NCBI GenBank assembly: GCA_027922465.2
Contig: BQMF02000141.1
Coordinates: forward strand, 558,001-622,000
Source of the DNA: Turritopsis dohrnii
Lineage: Eukaryota; Cnidaria; Hydrozoa; Anthoathecata; Oceaniidae
Length of the DNA: 64,000 nt
Direction: 5' to 3'
The notes beneath the pieces were generated by a model. It was not told where the DNA came from. It saw only the letters and a list, made by a program, of their open reading frames with translations, and made no database searches. Of the stretch, positions 11,552-24,035 are shown in pieces. Numbering within the stretch: the first letter of the stretch is position 1; the number at the start of each line of letters is the position of its first letter. The position numbers and the translations under genes were made by a program.

Positions 11552-12386
11552 TATTTTAATACCCCAGAGCCAACAATTCCTTTTATATCTGCAGGTGCAT
11601 TTCTTGCGAACTTTAACTTGTGACACACATCAGGAATGAAAAGAACATAATTCGTAAATTTAAACTACCTTGGGCTAAAGGTACAGCAGAATCTTATCAA
11701 TAAAGCATTAGGTGGCTACTCAATTCAGAAAGTATTTTCAGTTAATTGGGGCTGAGTCTTCTGAAAGTAACTTTTTGTCTTTGAAATTTTTGAGTCCTTA
11801 CTTCTAAGCTTCTGCTGTAACTACCTTTTTGTTGTGGTTTTGGCAAAGTTTTGCGTGTTTTAAATTGAGGTTTTGCAGTGGTGATGATGCGTGTGTTGAG
11901 GCGGTGGGCTCTTGAGCATAGAGTCTTTTAATATTGATGATTTTCTTGAAACTTTTTTTAATGAATTTTTCGTGAAAATTAAAATGGAAGAGGCTACACT
12001 TCATTTTTCATGGAAAGCAACCATCTGACATACAATTCTCGATTATATAAGGCAAATTTATGGAATTGGACGTTGTTATTTTTATCAAAACGGTTTATAC
12101 ATCCATCCACTGCGTAGGAAGTAAATTCACTTTCGTTTTCAATGTTTTGCCACTATCAAAGATGGCTGCCAATGCCTCAGAGTCGGACATCTAGCACTTC
12201 GCTTATATATCATTGGTTATACCATATTACTCGTTAACCGTAAAAGTTGTTCAATGATACCAACATAATTCATCTACCAATCACATTCATTTTTAATAAC
12301 TGACTCTTTAAACCGTGTTTAATTAGATTAAGCTAGTGAGGTTTACATTGTTTCAGATCATTTAAAGGAGCTTTTAACTGAAGAGT
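11552..12386. other. Intergenic 3' flank of the P450 gene
   Basis: No coding sequence or repeat was recognised. Any 3' untranslated region of the minus-strand P450 would lie here; I saw no clear polyadenylation signal near its stop. Confidence 0.45.
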
Positions 12387-14488
12387 TCAAACATATACAA
12401 CGTTAAACCTTATCAAGTGAAGTAGTCCGATCTTTATCGTCAGCATAGATATTTGATCTCCCATGCACATACGTGGTCCAATCCCAAACGGAAGCCAAAT
12501 GTGCTCTGTCTGTTTAGCATTCTCAAATCTAAAAATGAATATGTTCGGAGGGTTAAAGTGCATAGAAGCTCATTCATTATTGTCATGAAGTAGACACTCT
12601 ATAACATGAAAATATAAATTAATCTGTAACCTCAATGGATTGAACTTTTCTGGTTCAGGATAGTGTTCGGGAAGATGGTGAATGGCATGAGATGGAATCC
12701 AAACACGTTGACCTGAAAACGTCATGTAACATTATTTATTATTTAACTATCATCAAAATCAAAAACTATTTTTGAAATGGCAGAGATCTCGAGCAAATCA
12801 TATAAATATCATTTATATTAAGCCTACATAAAAAACCCTTCAAAGTTTCCTAGACTGTGATTTTTCACTGTGATTTCTAGACTGGGGTTTCTGGTTGTGA
12901 TTTCTGGAAACAATATCGAAACGACGAAATGAAGAACAGAACATTGAAAGTGAGGTCTACACTAAACATGAATACATATGATGAAATGTTGTTAGCTTTA
13001 ATGCTGCTACCTTTTTTAACAGGAATTCCCTTGACTACATTATCTTCCATAGACACCCTCTCAAGCAAAGGTATAGGTGTTGCTATGCGCATGCTTTCTT
13101 TGACAACCATTTCCAAAAATGGCATTTCTTTCATTATGTCCATGTCAATTTCTCCATTGGATTTTGATAAGGCGGTTTCAATTTCTTCATAAGCCTTTTG
13201 TTGATAATCTGGATGATTTGCTAGATAGTATACACTAGCACAGAAACCGGAAGATATCGAGCTGTAACCACTTGTAAAGAATATAAATCCTGCAGCCAGA
13301 ACATCCACTCTGTCAATACCCTTTTCCATGTCACCTTTTTCTGCTTGCTCAATCCGTAGCTTTCGTGCTTTTACCATCAGTGCAAGAAAATCATTTCTTT
13401 GATCAATCTGGTTTTCTCGAGCCTTGAGCAAATCATCGACGATACTTTCAAAGAATACCAGGCAATCTTTGTCAAAACATTTCATTCCAAGTATGTCAAA
13501 AATCTTCGCAAAACCTGGAGTCAAGATGTGTATCAATTGAAGCATTGTTCGAAATCCAAATTCTTCTGCAGGTAGCACCATTTTACCGTATTTAATAAAG
13601 TCGCTGTTTGGATTTTTGAATGAATTTATGGAGATTCCAAACACAGTCCTTGCAATAGCATCCATAGAAAACTTTGCACATATTGGCTTCATATCTGTAG
13701 TTTTGACTCCAGATTTCGTTAATTCTGTCATATATTCAGCGAGATCTTTACTGACATCTACAATGTCATTCACCATTAGCTTCAACTTTCCTATTGCAAA
13801 CGCAGGCGTTACGTATTTCTTGACCCTTTTCCATTCATCCGCTGGTAAGTTTGACAAGCTTCTGTCAACCCATTCGCAGCCAAAAGACGCTTTACTGTGC
13901 TCCAGATATATATGGCTATGTGTTATCAAAACCTCTTTTATGAACGATGCATCAGCAAACACGAGCTCTGGTGTATTACCTTGAAATACTCCAAACACTT
14001 TGCCATGTTTCTTCACCATTTCTATCATCCCTTCTCTTGATCCAGTCGGAGATAACAATTTATAAGCGCTTCCTATAAATGGATACGGCTTGGGAGTGGA
14101 TAATCCTATTGATTTGAAGTACCCAAAATTTCTGGTTGAATAAAGGTACAACACTAAAAGAAATAGGTGAAAATAAAGTTTATTATTCCTGTGGTAAAAA
14201 TCTGGTCATAAACTAAAATTTCTTGTTTTTCTGGAAGTTGTTTCTATCTACCTTTTTTGTTGGCATGGAAAATTTCATTTGTCATGGAGTTTGTTGGTTT
14301 GATAACGTAAATTAGGAATGGCAACTGATTGGAAGACTTGCGAAACAACGTGATTATCCCATGCACATTTATTTATAAACACTACCAAACAAGTGAAATT
14401 TACCTGTAAGCAAGCCAGCAGTGAATGCGATTACAAATTTCCAATCTTGAAACGCTGAGAGAACGCTTTGAGGTATATCCTCCATCAT
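12387..14488 (-). CDS. Cytochrome P450, CYP3-clan-like, four exons
   Basis: Exons (minus strand) are 14488-14404, 14153-13011, 12712-12631 and 12528-12387. All junctions are GT-AG and the total is 484 codons including the stop. Exon 1 gives a hydrophobic membrane anchor (WKFVIAFTAGLLT), followed by a proline-containing linker (TPKPYPFIGS). The ExxR of the K helix is E381-S-M-R384 and the heme loop is FGIGPRMCMG with Cys458 as the thiolate ligand. Overall similarity is to CYP3/CYP5-type microsomal monooxygenases, which use NADPH-P450 reductase at the endoplasmic reticulum. Two oddities: the I-helix segment reads SGYSSI, where the family normally has an acidic-Thr pair (AGxET), and the protein ends about 25 residues after Cys458, short of the usual C-terminal beta region. 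The substrate is unknown. Confidence 0.9.
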
Positions 14489-16310
14489 GAATCACTAGAG
14501 AAATATGTTGAAAGACAAAAGTTTTTTTGCAGTTTGCTGTACGAGAATTGTAAATGTACGAGAATTGTGAATTGCGAATGATCGTTGCAGGTGGGGTGAA
14601 GTTTGTTCTAGATTGTGCTCTGTGGTAGAAAATATTGATCCCTAAGAATATTTGGTTAGGTTTGGTCTAAGGGTCAGCTAATAAGATGGAACATGAATTC
14701 ATTCGTTCGCACTCTATCCATAAGCTTTTAAAAATACTTCAAATGTCCCTCATTTTCGAATTTCTGTTTAAATACCGAGCTCAAGCCTAGTTCCCAAGTT
14801 TGGCCTCGTTTCAATGTAAACTACTTTAATACTTATTAGTTAAGATCTAATATGGCGTTTAAACAAAAATTCGGTCTTCTAAGTGCTCTACCACTTAATT
14901 AGAATGCGGTTAACCATGGAGGTATAAAAGAAGAAGAAAAACGAATTCAAAAGCTCCCATTGTCTATCCCTGGTTAAATCCTTATATGTTCAATGATATT
15001 TAATTGTTATATCTACTTGCATCACTTTTCTAATTTTGACGACTTGTAAAAATGTCTTCATTATCAATTCTTCAAAGTGATTAAAGTTCATGAAAGTAAA
15101 ACATCAAGCATTTGGAGAATTGGAAAATTTAGAGGCTTATGCAAAAGCGTGACAAAAATGCAACGAAATCATGGCAACTTTTGTAGTTATCGTGGCTTCT
15201 CTCACATGGCACGTTACCATCGAAGCACTTTTAGCATAAAAGATTCATAGATTGGAAGTTAAACGCAAATTTCGCGTTATCTTGAGGGCTAAGTTAAAAT
15301 TGAACATTTTATTTCTTTCTCAATAAAGCTAAATATTTAATAATCCACCTGACAAGATGTAACAAGATTGCTCGTCATTACATAGCCTGCTATTTGGTTA
15401 TTGAGTTGTCGTTAATTCTTAAGGAAGCGTCACGTGACACAAAACGGTACAGCAGCCACCTTAACATGTGACATTTTCAAAACCCTCTGTCAAAAAATGA
15501 AGATTTACAGTTTAAAAGTAAATATCTTTTTTGATATAGAAGTTGAATTAACCTGGATTATTAGCACCATAATTTGTTGTCCATGATGTAAATATGAGAA
15601 ATGCTAGTAACCGGGTAAAATTTTTACCGAGTTTAACTTCGAAAAGGATGTGTCATATATCTTATTACATCATATCATTACACGTTTTTTGTTTTTTTTT
15701 ATAAGCAACACTAGTAAATTTTCTCAAAAAGTTAAGAAACAGTACTACAAGGACCTTACATAAATTAGCAACATGAAATTTTGAGATGATGCAGCACTAG
15801 CATAGCTACAGCACATTTCTTAAAATTGCCACACTAGGTGGTTACACTAGCTTGCAGTACTATGTCCCACACTTTGTACTTAAATACTTAAGCTTACACA
15901 AAGGTATTCAAGACTGGAAATACATATTTTTTCAATTAATTCTTAGCAATAAATTAAGCAACATTACTACTAAAAAATTGTCATTTTTTAAGCAACATTA
16001 CTACTAAGGCCTGACCTTGGTTGCTTATAAAAGAAAAACGTGTATGCGTTGTATGTTTTGATGATTTTTGACAGATAAAGTAACTTTGTTGGTTATTTAT
16101 TTCACCTTCAATATCCTTTTGGTTTGTACAATTACGAGAGTCAACTTATTTATTTATTCCCCTTATCCACTTTGATACATGTTTGCATTATAACACTCCT
16201 TTCGTCATGACGAATGAGTTCGAGTTAATATCTTTGAAACCTCGCTGCTCCCAGAATGCAATTAAATACTGAATGCAATTACTGCAATGCAATTTGTTGG
16301 AGTTACTTTA
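14489..16310. other. Intergenic upstream of the P450 gene
   Basis: The first part must hold the P450 promoter; I cannot point to individual elements. A weak inverted pair (ttataagcaacactagtaaa near 15700 and ggttgcttataaaag near 16018) may be a degenerate foldback element. No gene was seen. Confidence 0.4.
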
Positions 16311-16598
16311 GGACAGCTTTATATAGCCGCATAATCGCCGTGTCGAATTAAATTACTTCAATCATGCACTTTTTTTCACGAAGTTCAATCAAGCTGTTAT
16401 TAAATTCGACGATTATGCGGCTGTATAAAGTGATGCCGAATTTATGTCGAAGATTGCCGTTTTATTCGACAAACTCTGCTGAACTTAATTCATTATGTCG
16501 CACTTAATTAATTTTTCACTTTATACAGTCGAATTTACGTCGCATTTAATAAAGAGTTTAATTCGACGCGGCGATAATGCGGCTGTATAAAGCTGTCC
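16311..16598. mobile_element. PIF/Harbinger-type MITE, family A, short copy
   Basis: Inverted ends start with ggacagctttata and run through agccgcataatcgccg. TTA occurs on both sides as a 3-bp TWA duplication. The interior consists of palindromic TCGA/CGACAT-type repeats. It is an internally deleted version of the 429-bp copy at 37074-37502. No coding sequence. Confidence 0.8.
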
Positions 16599-17440
16599 TT
16601 AGTGCTATCTAAAATGGCTTTGAAACGATGTGGTTTATTTGTGAAATCTTTTTTTATTCCAATTAATGATTTTTACTCAATTATACTTTGGTAACTGTAG
16701 ATTAAAATCAGAAATTACAACCTCCTTTATTTCAATGAATTTTTGTCAACCGACAATAAAGTTTATGCTCAATCTAGATGTATACCCGTTTACAATCAAT
16801 CCTAAGGCAAATCTTTAAAAAACTCAAGCAACTTTCTTTGACTCAAGCTTTTATTTATTTATTTATTTACTTATTGGATTTTTAGTCGAATTTTAAGCAA
16901 CTTTCATAGGAGGTATAAAGTTGGGTTGCTTGTAAAGTTAATGTGTATGTTTTAGGAAAATAAAAAATCCATATTGAAGATAAAATCAAGAAAACTCGTT
17001 GTCGTCTTAACAACCAATTAAGACCGATGTGAATAGCCGTATCTCTTTTGGTTGAAAAAATCATTTAGCTATACATCTTGTGACCCTCCATTAAAATGTC
17101 TCAATTAAAGTAAGGGGAAACAAGAAATATGACCGCAGTTTTTAAAGTAAATATCCATTGCATGCTTATAAATTTTCAATTAATGGAATCCTTATCTTTT
17201 TGTCTTCCTTATGGTGTATTTTTTCGATAAAAATGTAGAAGTAGAAGAAGAGAAAATCGAAAAATAAGATTGGAAAAACTCATTAATTTCTGAACGAACA
17301 ATTAAGATGCTCAACAATTAAATCGCCTTTAAAAATAAATATTCATTAATACAAATAAATAAATAAACAAATAAAATAATCGCGTAAGTGCATACCACTT
17401 TTATTTTAGAAAGTGATATATTTAACTAAATTTTACGGTC
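16599..17440. other. Intergenic, no gene seen
   Basis: AT-rich sequence with short A/T runs. No frames with domain features and no clear repeats. Confidence 0.45.
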
Positions 17441-17923
17441 ATCGTCCTCTTATGTGCGCGTAAAACCACGTAGAGGCGAGAGACACTTTTTTCACGATTA
17501 TTCCAAAAGCACGTGGCATTTAACGTCAGTTTTTTTTATGATCACGGGGAATCATTGCATTGCATCCCCAATCGAACGCAACGTTTTTGGGGAAATATCT
17601 CGAGAACCAATAGGGATAACTGACGTTTTTGGGGGTCGGCCATACGGTTGATGGAGTTAAGCAACATTTGGGCCTAAATTTTATTTGATAATGCGGCTAT
17701 GACGTCATCAAAATCTTTGCTCGACAATATCTCAACAACGGTTAGTCGTAGCGAAACGATCCCATACATTTTTTTTGATCAGTTTTTCGAGATCTACAAC
17801 ATGTATAGACTTCCCACTTACGATTTCGTTGTTTAATTTTTCGTCATGCATTTTCGACACGGGACTTCCGCACATCCTTTTCGAAATTAAGACCCGTAAA
17901 AAAACTTTTACGCGAGTTGCTAG
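17441..17923 (+). mobile_element. Relative of the hairpin-ended repeat family (diverged copy)
   Basis: The body matches the units at 18300-19627 and the copy at 42944-43383: atagggataactgacgtttt, then gacgtcatcaaaatctttg, then a conserved run ending in cgagatctacaac. It ends at gcgagttgctag followed by T, comparable to the CTAG-T end of the other units but without the strong hairpin. No coding sequence. Confidence 0.6.
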
Positions 17924-18299
17924 TAAACAAATAAATAAATAAACATGCTGCCTTTCAAAAAACCATAAATATAAGTTAGCCTTGGTAATAAGGCCAAGCT
18001 AACATGCAGAAATCACGCTTCCGTTTCATATATAGCTCTACGACATGGGCACACTTATCATTGCAAATTCTACACGTAAAGGTTTTTTATTGTACATGAG
18101 AAAGTCAAGTTTCACCGTTTCAATTCATTAATTATTCATGACCACGTTGAACTTTTGACGTACAATTTAAACTTAAAGTCTTGAAACACCTGCTTAAAAG
18201 AAAATTTTTTCAAGAATCTTTACGTGTAAGCGCCCCTTTAGGGTGTGACACAACGCAGGGCTGAGTATGGGCGTCGAGCGACGCCGCCTTGGCGGCTAG
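17924..18299. other. Partial repeat unit ending in a hairpin and CTAG
   Basis: The last 40 bases (gcgacgccgccttggcggctag) are the same hairpin terminus as in the following three units, so this stretch ends with the 3' end of a fourth, incomplete unit. The rest is unassigned. Confidence 0.5.
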
Positions 18300-18746
18300 T
18301 CTATATATTACTAGCCGATTCCCTCTCTGTCTGTGTGTCTGTTTGTCTGTCACGCAAAATGGTAGGAGAGCTGTGAGAGAAGTTTCTTCTTACTTTTTCC
18401 GCGACGTCAGTGTGAAACCATTGTATTGAGACCCTAATCGAATGCGACGTTTAGAGAAAATTATGTTCGTAACCAATAGGGATAACTGACGTTTTTTGGG
18501 GTCCACGATATTGGCCATGAGGTGACGAAAAAATTTGGGGCTTAGACGTCATCAAAACTTTTGATCGATTATATCTCCGAAACGGTTCGTCATAGACATA
18601 TGATCCTATACATTTTCTTGCTCAGAATTTTGAGCTCTACAAGATGGTAACACTTTCCGCTGTCAATTCCTTAATTCCATTTTTCGTGAACCCAACGCAG
18701 GCTGAAGGTGGACATGGGCGGCGAGCGACGCCGCCTTGGCGGCTAG
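18300..18746 (+). mobile_element. Helitron-like unit 1 of a head-to-tail tandem
   Basis: The unit begins TCTATATATTA directly after the CTAG of the previous unit. It has a TCTG-type microsatellite near its 5' end (about 18330) and ends with the hairpin gccgcc-tt-ggcggc running into CTAG, followed by T. TC at the start, a 3' hairpin, CTRR at the end and no terminal inverted repeats or target duplication are the marks of non-autonomous Helitron/Helentron elements. The hairpin abuts the CTAG more closely than in classical Helitrons, so the class call is tentative. No coding sequence. Confidence 0.6.
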
Positions 18747-19222
18747 TCTATATATTAATAGCCGATTCTCCGTTTGTCTGTCTGTCTGTCTGTCTGTCAC
18801 GCAAAATGGTAGATTTAGTTGTGAGAGTGATTATTTTATTTTATTTTGTGCGACGTCAGTGTGAAACCATTGTATTGAGACCCTAATCGAATGCGACGTT
18901 TAGGGAAAATTATCTCCGTAACCAATAGGGATGACTGACGTTTTTTGGGGTCTGCGATACAGGCGATAGGGTGACGAAATGTTTGGGTCTAATTTTTTGG
19001 GGGGACGGGTCTATGACGTTATCAATATATTTGATCAACGATGTCTCCGTAACGGTTGGTCGTAGCAAAACGATCCCATACATTTTTTTGATCGGTTTTT
19101 CGAGCTCTACAACATGGGCACACTTATCATTGCCAATTCTTTAATTTTATTTTTCGTGAAATCTGAAGATGACACAACGCATACTGAACATGGGCGGCGA
19201 GCGACGCCGCCTTGGCGGCTAG
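18747..19222 (+). mobile_element. Helitron-like unit 2 of the tandem
   Basis: Same structure as the preceding unit, including the TATATTAATAGCCGATTC start, a (TCTG)n run at 18776-18800, the atagggatgactgacgtttt block and the hairpin-CTAG end. It joins its neighbours with no spacer. Confidence 0.6.
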
Positions 19223-19627
19223 TCTATATATTAATACTCGATTCTCTGTTTGTTTGTTTGTTTGTCTGTCACGCAAAATGGTAGATTGAGTTGTGAAAGA
19301 GATTAATTCTTTTCTTCTGTCCGACTTCAGTTCGAAACCTATGCATTGCATCCCCAATCGAACGTGACGTTTAGGAAAAATTATCTCAATAACCAATAGA
19401 GATAACTGACGTTTTTTGGGGTCCACGATATTGGACATTGGGTGACGAAAATGTTATGGGCAAATTTTTGAGGACGGGGCTCTATGACGTCATCAAACTT
19501 TTGATCGACGATATCTCCGAAACAGTGTGTCATAGACATATGATCCTATACATTTTCTTGCTCAAAATTTCGAGCTCTACAACACAGGTTGAACATGGGC
19601 GGCGAGCGACGCCGCCTTGGCGGCTAG
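19223..19627 (+). mobile_element. Helitron-like unit 3 of the tandem
   Basis: The third unit, slightly shorter, with a TTTG/TCTG tract near 19245 and the same hairpin-CTAG terminus followed by T. After it the tandem stops and unrelated sequence follows. Confidence 0.6.
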
Positions 19628-20050
19628 TTTTATATTAATAGCAGACATACCATATATTTATAGGATATACAAATATACGAACTTACCTTAAAAATTTCCA
19701 CACTCTCGCAAGCACAGGTTCAGATCACAAAATCAAGCTGGTGTCAAATAATAAGAAATATGAAAAGAAAACACTTGAATATTATTCAGATTAATGCTTG
19801 TTGTATTTCTCAATCAATTAAAAAATCCAAATAAGTCATCCAATTTTCCAGCGCTTTTCTTAAAAAGCATGTGATAAGGTAACATGTCACATGTATTACT
19901 TACATGTTACCTAAAATGTTATTACGAAAAATCCGTAAACAAGTAATTAATGGTCAAAAAATTAAGGTGTGAGTTAAGGCTGAAATGCATTATTCATTTA
20001 ATGCATCAGTTTAAATTAGTTGAATTAGTTTAAATTACAAACCTCAAATA

Positions 20051-20556
20051 TACCGTAAATCCTCTAATAAACGCCTCTATTAGAAGAGGGAGGCGTTAAT
20101 AAGAGGGAGGTGTTTATTAAAAAATTTCAGTGTGATATTCTTTTCTGAATTTAATCTTTTTTTATAATGAGAAAATTACAAATCAACGTCAACAAAATCG
20201 TCATCTTCAGCGTCTTCATCAAGAAGATTAAAACAAACATTGGCATCTTCAATATCGGAATCGGTAGGATCTTCGAATGGGTTTGCATCCATTTCGTTGA
20301 GAGGATCCTTTAGCAATGAATTTAAAGCAATGAATCTTTAAAGCAATGAATTTTGCCGTCCTCGCTGCCGTCTGTAAGTGCACAACCCTTGTTCCTTGTT
20401 CCCTTTCTGCTGAAAATGTAACATTTCTAATAAACGCCCCCTCTTAGGGGGGCGTTAATAAGAGAGGGCGTCTATTTAGTATTTTGCTTTTAAAGGGGGT
20501 CGTTTATTGGAGGGGGCGTTAAAAAGAAGGGGGCGTTTATTGGAGGATTTACGGTA
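20051..20556. mobile_element. Inverted-repeat element with TAAACGCC repeats
   Basis: The ends read taccgtaaatcctctaataa and its near complement (ggaggatttacggta). Subterminal sequence is made of repeats of aataaacgcc and ggcgttaataagag in both orientations. The interior has no intact frame. A typical non-autonomous foldback element. Confidence 0.7.
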
Positions 20557-22154
20557 ATCGCATATGTAAATCTCCGAATATAAGCCCCCCCGAATGTAAG
20601 CCCCCCCCCAAATATAGGCCCACCAAAATCTTAACGCAAAGGTAGGTCCATATATAAGCCCCCCCCGTATATAAGCCCATGGGTTAATACATGGATCAAA
20701 TACACAAAAAACGTTGTAGAAAAACATTTTTTATTTTTTTAGTGAATTTCTGACAATACATTTATGAATCTTCGGTCCATAAAGATAATAAGTACAGGGG
20801 AGTTCAATGCCTCCCCCGAGGACCCATGTTCCCTCTGGTGCCCGTCGTTTTTCTCCTGTAATCGTCGCTTTAATTTGATATAACTTCCATCGTTTCATCA
20901 AAGGAAACAAGATGCCCTAACGGGCAGAAAGATTTCTGCAAATTGGAAACTGAAAATATAAAAAAATGAAATACTATAATAGCATTCTTGAAACTTGAAT
21001 GATTTTGAATCATTGAATGGTTGAATAATTTCTACAATATATTACATTCCTAATTACGTGCTTCTCAGGACATTTTGAAGGCATAATTGACACAATGCGA
21101 AACTTTATTATAATGTATGTAACTGCCAATAAACTGAACAACATGTTTGTTGATACAAAATAATATAAAAGATCCACAGATCCTTTCAGATATCTTAATG
21201 AGTATGATCATAAACTCAAAACATTTTTCCAAGAACATATAAATTTTGGTCATGCAAAATACATTTATATCGACTGAAATCAACATACATAATATAGTTA
21301 ACTCATATCAGAAATTTCTATTTTTATTCTATTTCTTATCAAATAAGATAAACAATATGGCATGCACTTACATTCTTCATTAAAGTTAAAATTCATGGTC
21401 AGTTTAAAAAAAGTCTGTAGGAAGTTTAAGAAAGGTTGAATGATTTTTACAACATAACATTACATTTCTGATTACATTCATATGCACCCAAAGGCATTGC
21501 AAAACTGTAATTGACACTATGCGAAACTTCATTGCATATACGTATACATCACCGATAAACTTAATAACATCTGAATGACATAAAACATCCCTTCTTTTGG
21601 GAGTACAAAATCAGCTTATGTTTATATTGATATTTTCAAATGTCACACAGTGACTACGTACGCAAATCATAAACTTTAAACATTTGATATGTACTATCAA
21701 TCTTCTTAATTACAAACGTAATTCCCAGTATTGCAAACACAAAAACCAAACAAAGATTTTGGTCATTTAAAAACATATATATACCTATGCTCTAAACTTA
21801 CCTAAGTCACCACACACATAACTGAAAGGAAATTTTGGTTTGTTACATGATTTGATGTGTATTGAGTTTACAGGCAATTGGAAGATGTTTGAATTTGTTA
21901 TTGTAATTAGGAAAGCCATTTTTAATAAAGGACATTGACAATTTATAACTTAAAAACAAATCAAACATTAAAACATTAAAAAATTATCATCAAACATTAA
22001 AACATTATTAAAGCATCAGTACACCCACATTTTTTATGTTGGAGCTGATGAGGACTCGAGCTGAGCTTCAGTATCCACTGCTTAAAAAGAATAACAGCCC
22101 ATACATGAAACAAACGAAGATGTTTTGTGTTTTCACTAAAAACAAACAACAAAT

Positions 22155-22908
22155 GTATACTACGGAAGCGTATTGGTGCCATCTATTTTTTTGACATAGA
22201 ATTTCTATGTAATGTCAAATTCAAGCTTTATAAAAAATTTTCACATTACATAAAATTTTTTATGTGATGTGAAATTATAACGCGGACTTTTTTTCACTTC
22301 ACATAGCTAAGTCAAGTCAAATTTTTTTCAAAATTTCTAAAAAAATTTTGACATAAGTTGATGTACATTAAAAGTTCACTGTATGTGCTTTTTAACCATT
22401 AACTGGATTTAAAAGCTGAAGCAAAACAAAACAAAACGTGCGCTGTAAAAATGGCCGCAAAAATGTCTTCTAACGATGAGGTGAGACGACTTTCTGTTCT
22501 CCTAACGAAAAACGTTTAAGGGATTCAATTTAACTAGGAATACTTACTTTCCGCCATGGTTTATATTCTTCTCTGTCGTTTAGCTTGTTGACATACACAT
22601 GATATCATAACCTCCACACAGCCTCGTGCCACTTAACAACACATCACTTCAAGAGCCTTACTATGGCATGTCAAATTTATGAAAATTATAAATTTGACAT
22701 GACATAGCGTTTACATGTCAAAATCAAAACAAATTTATTTTGACTTGACATAGCAATTTATGTAAAGTGAAAAAAGTGAAAAAAACAAATTTCACATCAC
22801 ATAGAATTTTCTATGTGAAGTGAAAATTTTTATGAAATTAAATTTGACATTAGATAGCAATTTTATGTCACGAAAATAACATGGCACCAATACGCTTCCG
22901 TAGTATAC
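22155..22908. mobile_element. Inverted-repeat element with GACATA palindromes
   Basis: Terminal inverted repeats start gtatactacggaagcgtatt and stay recognisable for about 55 bases. The interior carries many short palindromes of the form TTTGACATA/TATGTCAAA. A 22-codon frame (MAAKMSSNDEVRRL and onward) at about 22451 may be a vestige of a transposase first exon. The boundary has a palindromic GTATAC, so the target duplication could be TA. Confidence 0.65.
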
Positions 22909-22911
22909 CTT

Positions 22912-23240
22912 TTCACTCTTCTGTTTACAAAATGTTGAAATCTTCTTTAGAAAACAATGATCACAGTTCAAAAAAAATCGAATTTTTTTCTATAGATTTT
23001 GTTTTCATCTTAAAATATGTATATGCTCTTAAAAATCCATTTAATATTGACCAAAGAAACTTGTAAATCTAAAAGGGTTTCTTCGCTGGGTGACATGCGT
23101 TGCACGACGTTTTGGTTTCATGTAAAAGCACGCATGAATTTTCAAAAAACCGCTAGGTTTGGACAGTAAGAAAAAAACGAAGAACCAAAGCCGGTTTTAA
23201 TAGCTTTCTTGCTTTCGCAGAAATCTAATAACTTTTCTGC
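22912..23240. repeat. Dispersed repeat, second copy at about 57580-57880
   Basis: Blocks such as aaatccatttaatattga, aaaccgctaggtttggacag and caaagccggtt occur in the same order at both places. It is non-coding. At the 57 kb copy the sequence lies beside tRNA-like heads, so it may be part of a SINE-associated or composite repeat. Confidence 0.6.
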
Positions 23241-24035
23241 CAGTGCTTCTGGAATATGTCCTACTACCACATCTTTTGACTTTACAACAATTGCGTTATT
23301 GTTGTAATTATTGATGCATCCTAGTGACAGTGAAATCGACGATGAAGAAGACTTACGACCTTATATAAGCCCAGGGCTTATATTCGGAGATTTACGGTAT
23401 AATGGTTGGAGAAAGCAGAAGGCCAAAGTGCCTTATCATCAAGCCCCGTGTAATAACAGCTAGTTTACTTTTTCAATACACTACTAATAATAATATAATA
23501 ATATACAAAAACATGAAAACAATGAAGGTCATTTTTAAACACAACAAGAGCCAGATGGCGCAAAACGGTAGCAGCAATTGTAAGTTACTACAAAGTTCTT
23601 TTTTTATATTTCACTGGTGGAAAACAGGCATAAACGATAAATATGTTAAAATGATAGTTAAAATGTTAGTGTAAAAAGGGTCTAATCATAAGCCACCAGA
23701 AATTAATTTACAAAAGAATTATACATGCGTGAGCTGTATATTTTTTATAAGAAAATTTTTTGACCATGTGTAGAAAAAACCCACGCGTTTCGAGTAGAGA
23801 AAAAATATAATTTTTTAATTATAATTTCATGAAACCACAAATGAATTCAAACAAATAACTGCCTTTTTGAACTAGATCTTTGAAAGTCTTAATACACAAA
23901 ACAGTGTTGTAGCTAACAAACGAGCTAATAAGAAGTTTTTGAACTGATAGGTTTTACTAACAAGAAAAACTATATAAACCAAATCATTACTAAATTTGAA
24001 GTATCAATGTATTTTCAGTTAGCATAAATAACTAA

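Larger units (their letters stand above)
20565..23395. mobile_element. Larger inverted-repeat element with ATATAAGCCC termini
   Basis: At 20565-20590 gtaaatctccgaatataagc is followed by several degenerate copies of the AATATAAGCCCCCC motif. At 23374-23395 the complement (cttatattcggagatttac) closes the element, about 2.8 kb apart. The interior holds a second element (22155-22908) and a dispersed repeat (20890-20940, 22912-23240), but no recognisable transposase. The two ends could also belong to separate copies. Confidence 0.45.

Noticed and set aside
19974..20020. Sequence ttaaggctgaaatgcattat resembling the Harbinger derivative terminus at 7040
   Set aside because: Only one end is visible and no mate was found within range, so an element cannot be defined.
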